In this document: one piece after another, positions 9,394 to 18,497 of the stretch
How the letters are laid out: the number at the start of each line of letters is the position of its first letter
How positions within the stretch are numbered: the stretch's first letter is position 1
Origin: Peptoniphilus_B koenoeneniae
Lineage (GTDB): Bacteria > Bacillota > Clostridia > Tissierellales > Peptoniphilaceae
Assembly: GCF_030812875.1 (NCBI RefSeq)
Contig: NZ_JAUSTN010000001.1
Coordinates: 247,670-311,669, forward strand
Length of the DNA stretch: 64,000 nucleotides
Reading direction: 5' to 3'
Notes under the pieces: model-generated
The model's input: the letters and a program-made list of their open reading frames with translations, nothing else
Told to the model about the DNA's origin: nothing
Database searches by the model: none
Program-made: the position numbers and the translations under genes

Positions 9394-10608
9394 TCATTTT
9401 AAATCATACAATTTTTCAATGGCTTTAGAACTTATATATGCACTTGAAAAGGCCCACTGTAAATTATAACCACCACAGTCACCAGCTACATCCAAAGCTT
9501 CTCCTATAATATAAAGACCCTTCACTAACTTTGACTCAAAAGTTTTATTGTCTATTTCACTTGTATCAACTCCACCAAGGGTAACCTGAGAATTTTTAAA
9601 AGAGTTCACTCCAGTAACTTCAAAAGTTGAATGTAAAATAAGGTTTAATAAATTTTCATAATCCCTATGGGTTAAATTGCAAAGAGGGTTGTTTTTGTCT
9701 ATGTCTAAAGTCTTTAATAAATAATGGATAAACTTTTTATTTACAAGACCTGTTAAAAATCTTTCAAGAGAAAAATCAGGATTCATATAAATACACGAAA
9801 AATAAAAATCCGAAAAATTTTTGTCAACCTCATTAATTAAAGGGAGCTCTATAAAAAATTCCTCGTTGGAAAGACTTACATAGTAAGATAAATCAAAAAT
9901 AGGTGGACCACTAATTCCATAGTCCGTAAATAAAAGGTCCCCATATTTTTTATCTACTACTTTGCCATCTTTTATAAGTTTACATTCTCCAATAACCTTG
10001 GTGCCAGAAAGATGTTTTAAAAAATCACTTTTCAATTTTAATTGAGTAAGGCCTGGACTAAGCTTAGTAATTTTGTGTCCCAAATTTTTTAAAAGAGAAA
10101 AAGCACTGCCGTCACTTCCGGAAACAGGCATACTCGTTCCTCCACAGGCAAAAATAATTTTATCGAATTCAAAAGAAGACTCCTTTGAATAAACTTTAAA
10201 TTTATTATTTATTTTTTCAATTTTATTTACAAAAAAATTATTTATAACCCTTACATTTTTCTTTTTAAGTTCATCTAAAAAAATATTTAAAACAGAAGCC
10301 GAGCTTAAAGTTATGGGATAGACTCTTCCCTTTTCAAGGCTTAAAGTTTTCATACCTATGTTTTCAAAAAATTTTATAAGATCCTTATTTGAAAAATTAT
10401 TTATGGCAAAATCAACAAAATTTTCAGAACCCTTATAATTTTTTTTATCTAAGTTTAAATTTGTAAGATTACATCTTCCATTTCCCGTTGCCAAAAGTTT
10501 TTTACCAATCCTATCATTTCTTTCAAGAATGGTAACATCATATTCTAAGGGAAAATTTATCGCCGCAAAAATTCCGCTGGCTCCTCCACCAATTATTCCA
10601 ATTTTCAT
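9394..10608 (-). CDS. HI0933/YhiN-type FAD-dependent flavoprotein
   Basis: 404 residues. The N-terminal dinucleotide-binding motif is GIIGGGASGIFAA, then IGKKLLATGNGRCNLTN, the hallmark of the HI0933/BaiN flavoprotein family. The C-terminus carries GEALDVAGDCGGYNLQWAFSSA, the second FAD-binding signature. The family is a group of NAD(P)/FAD oxidoreductases of mostly unknown substrate. It diverges from pepT across a 69-bp intergenic region. Confidence 0.87.
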   Translation of the reverse strand: MKIGIIGGGASGIFAAINFPLEYDVTILERNDRIGKKLLATGNGRCNLTNLNLDKKNYKGSENFVDFAINNFSNKDLIKFFENIGMKTLSLEKGRVYPITLSSASVLNIFLDELKKKNVRVINNFFVNKIEKINNKFKVYSKESSFEFDKIIFACGGTSMPVSGSDGSAFSLLKNLGHKITKLSPGLTQLKLKSDFLKHLSGTKVIGECKLIKDGKVVDKKYGDLLFTDYGISGPPIFDLSYYVSLSNEEFFIELPLINEVDKNFSDFYFSCIYMNPDFSLERFLTGLVNKKFIHYLLKTLDIDKNNPLCNLTHRDYENLLNLILHSTFEVTGVNSFKNSQVTLGGVDTSEIDNKTFESKLVKGLYIIGEALDVAGDCGGYNLQWAFSSAYISSKAIEKLYDLK

Positions 10609-10648
10609 AATATCCTCAACTTTTTCTGTGATTTAATCATTCTTATTG

Positions 10649-10671
10649 TATAATAAAATTTAAACGGAGGG
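10649..10671 (+). promoter_or_regulatory. -10 box and ribosome site of pepT
   Basis: A perfect TATAAT at 10649-10654 in the divergent flavoprotein/pepT gap is followed by GGAGGG at 10666-10671, seven bases before the pepT ATG. No clear -35 hexamer is seen. Confidence 0.6.
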
Positions 10672-10677
10672 AAATAA

Positions 10678-11889
10678 ATGAATTTTAAAGAAAAATTAAT
10701 TGAAAGATTTTTAAAATATGTATCTTTTGAAACAACTTCAGATGAATTTTCTGAAACTTGTCCATCTACAAAACTGCAATTAAATTTAGCTGAATATCTT
10801 GTAGATGAAATGAAAAAAATGGGAATTGAAAGTCAAATGGACGAAAACGGATATGTTTATGGAAAAATTCCAGCAACAGATAAGACTCTAAAAAAAGTCG
10901 GATTTATTGCACACATGGACACTTCTCCTGACTTTACAGGAAAAAATGTTAAAGCCCAAAGATTTGTTTATGAAGGCGGAGATATAAAATTAAATGAAAA
11001 TCTATTTATGAATTTAAAAGAATTTCCATTTTTGAAAAACATAGTTGGAAAAGAAATAATAACAAGTGACGGAACCACTCTTTTAGGTGCTGATGACAAA
11101 GCCGGAATAGCAATTATAATGACTATGGCTGAAATAATTTTAAGCTCAAAAGAAAGACACGGACAAATAAGTTTGGCCTTTACCCCCGATGAAGAAATAG
11201 GAAGAGGAGCAGACAAATTCGATATAAAAAAATTTGATGCAGACTTTGCTTATACCGTTGACGGAGGTCCTATAGGCGAGCTTGAATATGAAACTTTCAA
11301 TGCAGCAAGTGGAATTTTAACCGTATATGGAAAAAATGTTCACCCGGGAACTGCAAAAGATATAATGGTAAATTCTGCAGAAATAGCCTGTGAATTTGAT
11401 AATATTTTGCCAAGAGATCAAAGACCACAAACCACTGAAAATTATGACGGATTTTTCCATCTTTTAAGTCTTGAAGGAAGCACTGAAAAAACAGTGGCAA
11501 GATATATTATTCGTGACCATTCAAGAGAAAAATTTGAAAATAAAAAAGAACTCTTTAAAAACATAGGAAAACTTTTAAGTGAAAAATATAAAACAAAAAT
11601 AGAAACTGATGTAAAAGATTCCTACTATAACATGAAAGAAAAATTAGAAGATCACATGGAAGTTGTAGAACTTGCAAAAAAATCCATGGAAGATATAAAT
11701 ATAAAACCTCTTATACAACCAATTAGAGGAGGAACTGACGGATCTAAACTTTCTTTTATGGGACTACCCACTCCAAACTTATTTACAGGAGGTTACAATT
11801 TCCACGGAAAATATGAATTTGTTGTAATAGAATCTATGGAAAAATGTGTAAACTTATTATTAAAAATTATTGAAAATATAGGAGAATAA
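10678..11889 (+). CDS. pepT: Peptidase T (tripeptide aminopeptidase, M20B)
   Basis: 403 residues. Zinc-binding motifs of the M20 family are clear: HMDTSPD (about 81-87), TTLLGADDKAG, and PDEEIGRGAD with the catalytic Glu. PepT removes N-terminal residues from tripeptides in the cytoplasm. It forms a two-gene operon with pepD, one base apart from stop to next ATG. That fits an amino-acid-fermenting anaerobe that lives on peptides. Confidence 0.94.
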   Translation: MNFKEKLIERFLKYVSFETTSDEFSETCPSTKLQLNLAEYLVDEMKKMGIESQMDENGYVYGKIPATDKTLKKVGFIAHMDTSPDFTGKNVKAQRFVYEGGDIKLNENLFMNLKEFPFLKNIVGKEIITSDGTTLLGADDKAGIAIIMTMAEIILSSKERHGQISLAFTPDEEIGRGADKFDIKKFDADFAYTVDGGPIGELEYETFNAASGILTVYGKNVHPGTAKDIMVNSAEIACEFDNILPRDQRPQTTENYDGFFHLLSLEGSTEKTVARYIIRDHSREKFENKKELFKNIGKLLSEKYKTKIETDVKDSYYNMKEKLEDHMEVVELAKKSMEDINIKPLIQPIRGGTDGSKLSFMGLPTPNLFTGGYNFHGKYEFVVIESMEKCVNLLLKIIENIGE

Positions 11890-11890
11890 A

Positions 11891-13300
11891 ATGAGTATTT
11901 TAAACTTAGAACCAAAGTTAGTCTTTAAATATTTTTCAGAAATTTCCCAAATTCCAAGACCTTCAGGTCATGAAGAAAAAATTTCCGCCTACCTTGAAAA
12001 TTTTGGAAAAGAAAGAAATTTTGAAACTTACGTTGACCAAACAAAGAATGTCTTAATAAGAAAACCTGCAAGTAAAGGTTATGAAAATTCTCCCGGAATT
12101 ATAATCCAAGGTCATATGGACATGGTTCCAGAAAAATCAGATGACAGTAATCACGATTTTTTAAAAGACCCTATTAGTTTAATTGTTGAAGATGATAAAA
12201 TTTATGCAAATAATACAACCTTAGGTGCAGATGATGGAATAGGTCTTGCCTTTGCCCTTGCCCTCCTTGATGACCAAGAAGCACAACACGGTCCCTTAGA
12301 ATGTTTATTCACAATAAGTGAAGAAACCACAATGGAAGGAGCTATGAATTTATCTTCTAATCTTTTAAAGGGAAATTTACTTTTAAACATTGATTCCGAA
12401 GAAGAAGGAATAATGACTGTAGGTTCTGCAGGTGGAGAAAATTATCTTGCAAAATTTAATTTTTCAGAAGTTGAAATTCCCAAGGACTATAAAGTTTACG
12501 AGCTTACTTTTCAAGGCCTATTAGGTGGACATTCTGGAATGGAAATTTCAAAAAATCATGGTAATATTATTAAAATTATGGCAGATTTAATTGACGGTTT
12601 AGACGATTCAATGATTGCAAATTTTAATAGTGGAACAAAACAAAACGCAATCCCCAGAAGCGGAAGCCTTACCTTGGCAACAAAATCAAACATAAATTCA
12701 CGAGTTGAAAAAATCCTGGAAAAATTTGAAAACTTAGACGGAAACCTGGAAATCTTAGTAAAAGATTCAAAAGCTAAAAGTGCAATGGGAACCATAGACT
12801 CAAATATTTTTGCAAGATATCTTTTAGACTTACACAACGGAGTGTATTCTTACACAGACTCCAGTCAAAAAGATGTTGAAAGTTCAGCAAATCTTGCCAT
12901 TGTTAAAAAAGACGGCTTTTCTTATAACATTTTAGTTTCCATAAGAAGTGCTTCAGAAGAAAAGTTAAGACAACTTGAAGAAAAATATAAACTAACAAGT
13001 CAGGCTTACAAAGTTTCATATGAATTTTCCGAAGGTTATCCAACTTGGGAATATAAAAAAGATTCCCTTTTAAGAGATAGAGCCATGACTGTTTATAAAA
13101 AAATGTTCGGTCATGAAATGGTTACTGAAATAACTCACGGTGGATTGGAATGCGGAGTATTTAGCGAAAAATATCCAAACATGGACATGATTTCCATAGG
13201 GCCAGATATAAGAGGAGCACACACTCCAAAAGAATCTCTAAGTATTTCATCTACAAAAAGAATGTATGAATATGTAAAAGAACTTTTAAAAGAATTATAA
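11891..13300 (+). CDS. pepD: Xaa-His dipeptidase / aminoacyl-histidine dipeptidase (M20C)
   Basis: 469 residues with M20 metal ligands QGHMDMVPEK (about 77-86), TTLGADDGIG, and a TISEETTMEGA catalytic region; HGGLECG and IGPDIRGAHTPKE lie near the C-terminus. It hydrolyses dipeptides, typically Xaa-His, in the cytoplasm. It directly follows pepT in the same operon and ends at a strong shared terminator. Confidence 0.93.
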   Translation: MSILNLEPKLVFKYFSEISQIPRPSGHEEKISAYLENFGKERNFETYVDQTKNVLIRKPASKGYENSPGIIIQGHMDMVPEKSDDSNHDFLKDPISLIVEDDKIYANNTTLGADDGIGLAFALALLDDQEAQHGPLECLFTISEETTMEGAMNLSSNLLKGNLLLNIDSEEEGIMTVGSAGGENYLAKFNFSEVEIPKDYKVYELTFQGLLGGHSGMEISKNHGNIIKIMADLIDGLDDSMIANFNSGTKQNAIPRSGSLTLATKSNINSRVEKILEKFENLDGNLEILVKDSKAKSAMGTIDSNIFARYLLDLHNGVYSYTDSSQKDVESSANLAIVKKDGFSYNILVSIRSASEEKLRQLEEKYKLTSQAYKVSYEFSEGYPTWEYKKDSLLRDRAMTVYKKMFGHEMVTEITHGGLECGVFSEKYPNMDMISIGPDIRGAHTPKESLSISSTKRMYEYVKELLKEL

Positions 13301-13312
13301 TAATAATAATAA

Positions 13313-13345
13313 AAATAAGGTAGGTTTTTTCCTACCTTATTTTTT
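13313..13345. terminator. Bidirectional terminator between pepD and the first NEAT gene
   Basis: Arms AATAAGGTAGG and CCTACCTTATT enclose a short T-rich loop. A-rich and T-rich flanks on both sides let it end both the plus-strand pepD and the minus-strand NEAT gene, which converge here. Confidence 0.88.
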
Positions 13346-13347
13346 AT

Positions 13348-14193
13348 TTACTTTGTAATTTTTACTGTCTTACTAGCTCCGTCCCAATCAACCTTTGCTC
13401 CTGTTATCTCAGCTATAGCTCTCAAAGGTACGAATGTTCTTCCTGACTTTATCTTTGCCGGAGAATCTATCTTAATATCTTTTCCATTGGCATTTACAAT
13501 ATTTGAATCTATAGTTAGCTTTGCTAAACCATCTCCAATAGTAATTGTCTTATTAGCTCCGTCCCAATCAACCTTAAGACCCAAAGCTTCAGAAATAAAT
13601 CTTAAAGGAACCATAGTTCTGGAATTTTCCACATATGGTGCCGGATCAGGAGTCAATTCTTTATCATTAACAATAATCTTAATTTGAGAATTGCTTTTTT
13701 CAGACTGATCTTCCTTCTTTTCCTCTAAAGTTTTCGCATTTGCCCAGTCAAATTTTAAATAAGCCTTTTGTTCACCAGAACCCTTTCCGCCTCCAGCAAT
13801 AGCATCCATAGCATCAACCCAAACAGCAACAAGAATCTGTCCTTCCTTAGGATTTGTTCTTTCAAACTCATGAATCTTATTATATTCACCACTTACAGGA
13901 CTTTGCTTAGCCTCAACTCTCTTAGAGTCCTTATCGCCATCATAGATAAATAAATTAGTAAGCTCACCTTCCATATTCATAAATTCCATCTTTTTTAAAT
14001 AAAGTTTATAAATATATTTTCCATCCTTCTCTTCCACATCTGCAACTTGTCTTAAAGAAGGATTACCCATGGATTCTTTACCTGGTTCGCCAAACTTTTC
14101 AAGTTTTACCGGTACCTGATACTTAGTTGCCGCAAAAATTGAACTTGGAATTAAAACTAAAACTAACAATAATGACATAAATATTTTTTTCAT
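13348..14193 (-). CDS. Secreted NEAT-domain protein with two copper-amine-oxidase-N (stalk) repeats
   Basis: About 281 residues with a signal peptide (MKKIFMSLLLVLVLIPSSIFA). One NEAT domain starts at YQVPVKLEKFG and has the SMGNPSL helix and a VAVWVDAMDAIAGGGKGSGEQ strand-turn. It is followed by two related repeats with VENSRTMVPLRFISEALGLKVDWDG and a shorter copy, the fold often called CuAO_N1 or stalk domain. NEAT domains bind heme or hemoproteins at the Gram-positive surface. I start at 14193 because the upstream ATG forms part of the ribosome site (ATGAGGTG). It is the last gene of the NEAT array. Confidence 0.88.
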   Translation of the reverse strand: MKKIFMSLLLVLVLIPSSIFAATKYQVPVKLEKFGEPGKESMGNPSLRQVADVEEKDGKYIYKLYLKKMEFMNMEGELTNLFIYDGDKDSKRVEAKQSPVSGEYNKIHEFERTNPKEGQILVAVWVDAMDAIAGGGKGSGEQKAYLKFDWANAKTLEEKKEDQSEKSNSQIKIIVNDKELTPDPAPYVENSRTMVPLRFISEALGLKVDWDGANKTITIGDGLAKLTIDSNIVNANGKDIKIDSPAKIKSGRTFVPLRAIAEITGAKVDWDGASKTVKITK

Positions 14194-14216
14194 TTTACAC
14201 CTCATTTTTTATTTTA

Positions 14217-14247
14217 GAGGGACAATCCCAAAGAAAAGTCCCCCATA
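14217..14247 (-). terminator. Hairpin after the 1331-aa NEAT-SLH gene
   Basis: On the minus strand GGGAC and GTCCC pair across a purine/T-rich loop just after the stop codon. The T tract is weak, so this is moderate evidence only. Confidence 0.5.
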
Positions 14248-14262
14248 TTAAATTAATAAAAC

Positions 14263-17200
14263 TTAATTCTTATCAATGTTATATAGAACTTGTGCTACTT
14301 GGGCTCTTGTGAAAGGTGATTTAGGTGCGAAACTTCCATCTTTCATTCCACTTACTACACCAAGTCTTGCCATTTCACTTACCGCATCTTTTGCCCAGGA
14401 CTCTATGTTACTTCCGTCGTTAAAGCTTGTAACAGTTCCCTTAGCATTTAGATTCTTATTAGAAACCTTCAAGAATTTTGACATTATTACTGCCATTTCT
14501 TCTCTTGTTAGTTCCTTATCTGGACCAAATTTTCCTTGTCCTAAGCCTGATACAAGTCCCATTCTATTTGCCCAAGAAATATATGCACTATAATATGAGC
14601 CTGATTTAACATCTTTGAAATTTTGTGTCCTATATTCATTCGTGTTTACATTTAAGATTCTTCCAAGTACCGTTACAAATTGTCCTCTTGTTATGGACTT
14701 GTTAGGACCAAATTCTGTATTGCTTAGGCCTGCAAAGTATCCCTTGCTTACTACATAGTCAATAGCTTGCTTAGCCCAGTGACCGTTTATGTCTGTAAAT
14801 GAATTGGATGAGCCGCTAGACTTAGAGCTTTGACTTTGAGTTTGTTGATTTTGTTGATTTTGTTGATTTTGTTGATTTTGTTGGTTGTTGCCGCCATATC
14901 TGCCAACTTCTCTTGCAGCATTCCAGTTAAAGGAAAGAATTGCATTTTGCTCTCCTCCTCCGGGACCTTTGCCAGCTATTTGGTCCATAGCATCTACCCA
15001 AACTGCAATATTTACTCTGTCATATTTGCCATTCATCACCCATGACCAAGTATTACCTGATTGATCAGCTCTATACTTGCTGCCATCAATGATAAACAGA
15101 TTTGTTAAGTTGCCTGTCAATGTCTTGCCGCCAAACTCTCTTTGGATTGAATGGAAGTTAACGCTGTATCTGAATTTTCCGTTTCTTTCTTCTACTCTTG
15201 CAGTGTGATTAATAGCAGCATTTGCCATAGAATAACCACTTTGATGAGCATGAAGAACTTCTACCGGCACTTCATATTGCACTGTAACTGGGCCGTTGTT
15301 TTGGTTGTTGTTTTGGTTGTTTTGGTTGTTGTTGCCCCATCCGGAGTTGTTACCCCAACCTCGGTTATTGCCCCAGCCTTGGTTGTTGCCTGAATTGTTT
15401 GGCTTACTTGTATCTAATTTAAGTCCTTCCACAGCAGCTTTTAAATTGTCAATGGCAGATTTTACTTGCATGTCCGTAACGTTAGGCTTAGTCAACAAAC
15501 TCATTAAAGAATTATATGCGTTAACATACATCATGTTACTTTGATAAGTGTATTGAGGTCCGCCTAAGTTGGCATATCTTCTCAAAGCATCTACAACATC
15601 TTCCCTGCTCGGCACATTAGGTGTAGGTGGTGTAGGTGGTGTAGGTGGTGTAGGTGTTTCTCCTCCGGGAGTAACATCAGTCATTTTACTCTTGTCAAAT
15701 ACAAGTCTTGCATTTTGTGCCCCTGCACCTGGTTCGCCTCCGGCAAGTCCGTCCATAGCATCTACCCAAACTTTTATATAAAGAGTGTTGTCCTTTAACT
15801 TCTCAAACTCAGCCTTTGTAAGTTTAATTCTAAATACCTTGGGGAATTGTTTTTGAGTTCCGTTCAAGGCCTTGTCTTCCATTTGTTCTAAAACTTCAGC
15901 CGCAATTGCCTCTCCCCCAAGGACATTGTCCTTAAAGCTAAATAAATTAGTTAAATGTCCGTAGAATCCCATAAATTTAATACCTTGGAAAGTTAAGTCA
16001 ATATTTACATCATCGCCTTTTATACTTACCTTGGCAGGAGATATTAAAGCTTTATTGCCCATAGACTCCTTGTCTTCTACCGAGTGCATAAGCTTAACAG
16101 GTATGTTGTAAACTTTTTCACTTGCTCCCGGTGTTCCATTTACATCGGCGCTTTGATTAAAAGCATCTATTGCACTATTTAAATTATCCAAAGCTTTATT
16201 AATTTGCTCTTGAGTATTAGCACTATTTAAAACACTTTTAGCAGCATCAATAGCAGCCTTTAAAGTTTTAAAAGCATCTTCGCTTTTTTTACCTTGGCTT
16301 ATCTTTTCGGCATCCTTTATCTTAGCATCAAGCTCTGCTTTATTATTAACAATAGGGTCCTCCTTAGGCCAATCAGTCCAAGCTTTTGCTTGAGACCCCT
16401 TAACTAATATTTTAGCGTTTTGAGTCCCCATTCCTTTACCAATGGATTCCATGGCATCTACAAAAACTTTAACATAAATTTCCCCATCATTTTTAGCAAG
16501 TTCAGGATTAATTTCAAATTTTAATAAGGAAGGATATTCCTTTGTAGTCCCATCTAAGCCCACTTCATTTACCTTTGTAACATCAGTGACTTCTTTAGCA
16601 TTAGAATCAAAATTATTATTTTCATAGATCCATAACTTTTCAAGATGACCTATAAGATCTAATCCATTTATGTTTTTTCTTAAGGCTTTGAATTTTATAG
16701 TCATATATGTCTTTCCATTTTCTTTAGATATTTTTGCTTTTTGCACTAAAGCACCATTACCCATTGATGGATTATTTTGATATCCATGCCATAATTTTAC
16801 AGGTACTTCTAAGTTTTCCTCTATTGTTTTATTGCATTTAGACATAGCTTCATTAAGCTTTGAAATGTAATCATTCTCATCATCTTTTGTAAATATAAGC
16901 CTATCTAAATTAGACTCAACTTTATTAATTATTTTTTGTAAGTCTTTATATGCTTCTGTGTTATCACCAGTTATGTTAATTGCTTTTGCCTTAGTTAAAG
17001 TAGTTTCTACAGTCGCTTTATCTCCCTCTTTATATTCTTCTATTGAATCAGAAAAAATATTTAAAATAGCATACTGACTACCCATTCCGTATCTGTCATC
17101 TTGCTCAAAATCAAATTTATAAGCGGCATTGATATCGTCTGGATCACCAGTATATTTACTAATGTCTGCTACATCTGTAAACTCTTGCATAACAGGCACA

Positions 17201-18258
17201 AAAACTTCTACTTTTGCTGGAATTGTATTTTTGAATTTACTTTCTGCTAAATTTGGATATCTTTTTCCCCAATACCCCTCATAATTTTTTGTTTCATACG
17301 GAAATTCCAAAATCTTTGGGTATTTCATATCTTCTCCATATTTTTCACATAATTCATCTGTGTAATCATAATATTTTAAACAGTTAGCTTTTTCAAAATT
17401 TTCTTTATCCTTAGCTCTTTTATCAAAATCTTTTATGTGTCTCAACTCTAAGAGATAACCTGAAAACCAAGCATCATACATACTTATAGCAATTGGATTC
17501 ATTTCAATCTGAATATATATTTTCCCATCAGATTTTTTTATTAATTTTGCAATTTCCCCAATTGCCGCATCCGACATAGATTTTTGATCTCTTACAGTAT
17601 GATATGACATAATATTTGCAAGATAAGTCTTATTTTCTTCTAACTTATCAAAAGGAACAACTGTACTCCTATTTGTAGTCGCATTAGCCTTTTTTATTAA
17701 TTCAACTATTTTATTAGTTTTTTCATAAAACTCCCTTGTTTTTAGATTTATTTCATTAGCTGAAAGATTTAATTTTGAAGAATTTCTATGCATTAGAGCT
17801 GCTTGTTCTCTTATTAACCCTTGAATAAGATCAAATATTTCCTTTGTATCCTTGTATGGCTTGTCTCCTTTTTTAAATTCTGAAACTAAATCATATAATT
17901 CCTTATCTTCTATTGTTCTCTTATCATTTGCCTCATCAAAGACTTCAGTTCCTCTTAACATAGAAATCCTATAAAATAAATAGTTCAATATGTTAGTGCG
18001 TACAGCACTCCTTATATCATCTAATTTCTCTTCATCACTTTCCTTTTCATAATTTTTCGATGCGGATTTTATTCCTTCCTTTATTATGTTTAGGTATGTT
18101 GGATTCAGGCTTGAATCTATTTGATCAACTATTTGTAAATATTGCTTGATATCTTTCTTTATATCATCAGTAGCTTCCTCTGCAAATACAGGTACAGATG
18201 TTATTAAAAGCGTTATACTTAAGGCTAAAATAAAAATATTTTTTATAAGCTTTTTCAT
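14263..18258 (-). CDS. Giant multi-NEAT, S-layer-anchored heme/hemoprotein-binding surface protein
   Basis: About 1331 residues; positions are counted from the upstream ATG at 18267. Signal peptide (to VFAEE, ~31). A large N-terminal region follows, in which residues ~210-405 look like a divergent NEAT domain (YLANIMSYH, KSMSDAAI, EVFVPVMQE). Three standard NEAT domains start near 487, 719 and 998, each with KSM/SMGN and a VWVDAMD-type segment. A FIVAR-like helical repeat is at ~643-705. PPT-rich and N/Q/G/W-rich linkers precede three C-terminal SLH domains (~1160-1334) that bind secondary cell-wall polymer. The role is probably capture of heme or hemoglobin at the S-layer. I choose the ATG nine bases after AAAGGAG (18258). 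Confidence 0.9.
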   Translation of the reverse strand: MKKLIKNIFILALSITLLITSVPVFAEEATDDIKKDIKQYLQIVDQIDSSLNPTYLNIIKEGIKSASKNYEKESDEEKLDDIRSAVRTNILNYLFYRISMLRGTEVFDEANDKRTIEDKELYDLVSEFKKGDKPYKDTKEIFDLIQGLIREQAALMHRNSSKLNLSANEINLKTREFYEKTNKIVELIKKANATTNRSTVVPFDKLEENKTYLANIMSYHTVRDQKSMSDAAIGEIAKLIKKSDGKIYIQIEMNPIAISMYDAWFSGYLLELRHIKDFDKRAKDKENFEKANCLKYYDYTDELCEKYGEDMKYPKILEFPYETKNYEGYWGKRYPNLAESKFKNTIPAKVEVFVPVMQEFTDVADISKYTGDPDDINAAYKFDFEQDDRYGMGSQYAILNIFSDSIEEYKEGDKATVETTLTKAKAINITGDNTEAYKDLQKIINKVESNLDRLIFTKDDENDYISKLNEAMSKCNKTIEENLEVPVKLWHGYQNNPSMGNGALVQKAKISKENGKTYMTIKFKALRKNINGLDLIGHLEKLWIYENNNFDSNAKEVTDVTKVNEVGLDGTTKEYPSLLKFEINPELAKNDGEIYVKVFVDAMESIGKGMGTQNAKILVKGSQAKAWTDWPKEDPIVNNKAELDAKIKDAEKISQGKKSEDAFKTLKAAIDAAKSVLNSANTQEQINKALDNLNSAIDAFNQSADVNGTPGASEKVYNIPVKLMHSVEDKESMGNKALISPAKVSIKGDDVNIDLTFQGIKFMGFYGHLTNLFSFKDNVLGGEAIAAEVLEQMEDKALNGTQKQFPKVFRIKLTKAEFEKLKDNTLYIKVWVDAMDGLAGGEPGAGAQNARLVFDKSKMTDVTPGGETPTPPTPPTPPTPNVPSREDVVDALRRYANLGGPQYTYQSNMMYVNAYNSLMSLLTKPNVTDMQVKSAIDNLKAAVEGLKLDTSKPNNSGNNQGWGNNRGWGNNSGWGNNNQNNQNNNQNNGPVTVQYEVPVEVLHAHQSGYSMANAAINHTARVEERNGKFRYSVNFHSIQREFGGKTLTGNLTNLFIIDGSKYRADQSGNTWSWVMNGKYDRVNIAVWVDAMDQIAGKGPGGGEQNAILSFNWNAAREVGRYGGNNQQNQQNQQNQQNQQTQSQSSKSSGSSNSFTDINGHWAKQAIDYVVSKGYFAGLSNTEFGPNKSITRGQFVTVLGRILNVNTNEYRTQNFKDVKSGSYYSAYISWANRMGLVSGLGQGKFGPDKELTREEMAVIMSKFLKVSNKNLNAKGTVTSFNDGSNIESWAKDAVSEMARLGVVSGMKDGSFAPKSPFTRAQVAQVLYNIDKN

Positions 18259-18281
18259 TTCTATCATCTCCTTTATAATTT

Positions 18282-18392
18282 TTAAGCTGTTGTTCCTATT
18301 TTTTCTATAAAATATTTTGCAGCTTCTTTAAGTTCTTCTTCTGTTGCCTCTCTTGATGCAAGGCTTGTTTCTATCATTTTTTTTATTTTTTT
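18282..18392 (-). pseudogene. Remnant of a flavodoxin 3' end between the two NEAT-SLH genes
   Basis: In one minus-strand frame this stretch reads about 36 codons ending in TAA. It contains KKMIETSLASREATEEELKE and AAKYFIEKI, a close match to the C-terminal ~35 residues of the flavodoxin at 23579-24094 (KMIETSLKSRKATEEELLEA, AANYFAENI). No start or upstream flavodoxin sequence remains. It indicates that a NEAT-SLH gene plus flavodoxin unit was once duplicated in tandem and one flavodoxin was later lost. Confidence 0.85.
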
Positions 18393-18418
18393 ATTAATCT
18401 CTCTTTCTATCAATTATT

Positions 18419-18452
18419 AGGCGGTCTTAAAAACTTATTCATAAGACCACCT
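18419..18452 (-). terminator. Hairpin after the 1680-aa NEAT-SLH gene
   Basis: AGGTGGTCTTA and TAAGACCGCCT pair across a 12-base loop downstream of the stop at 18498. The T tract is imperfect. Confidence 0.55.
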
Positions 18453-18497
18453 TATTAAATTATCCTTCTAACTAAAATATGAGTTTTAGTCTTACAA

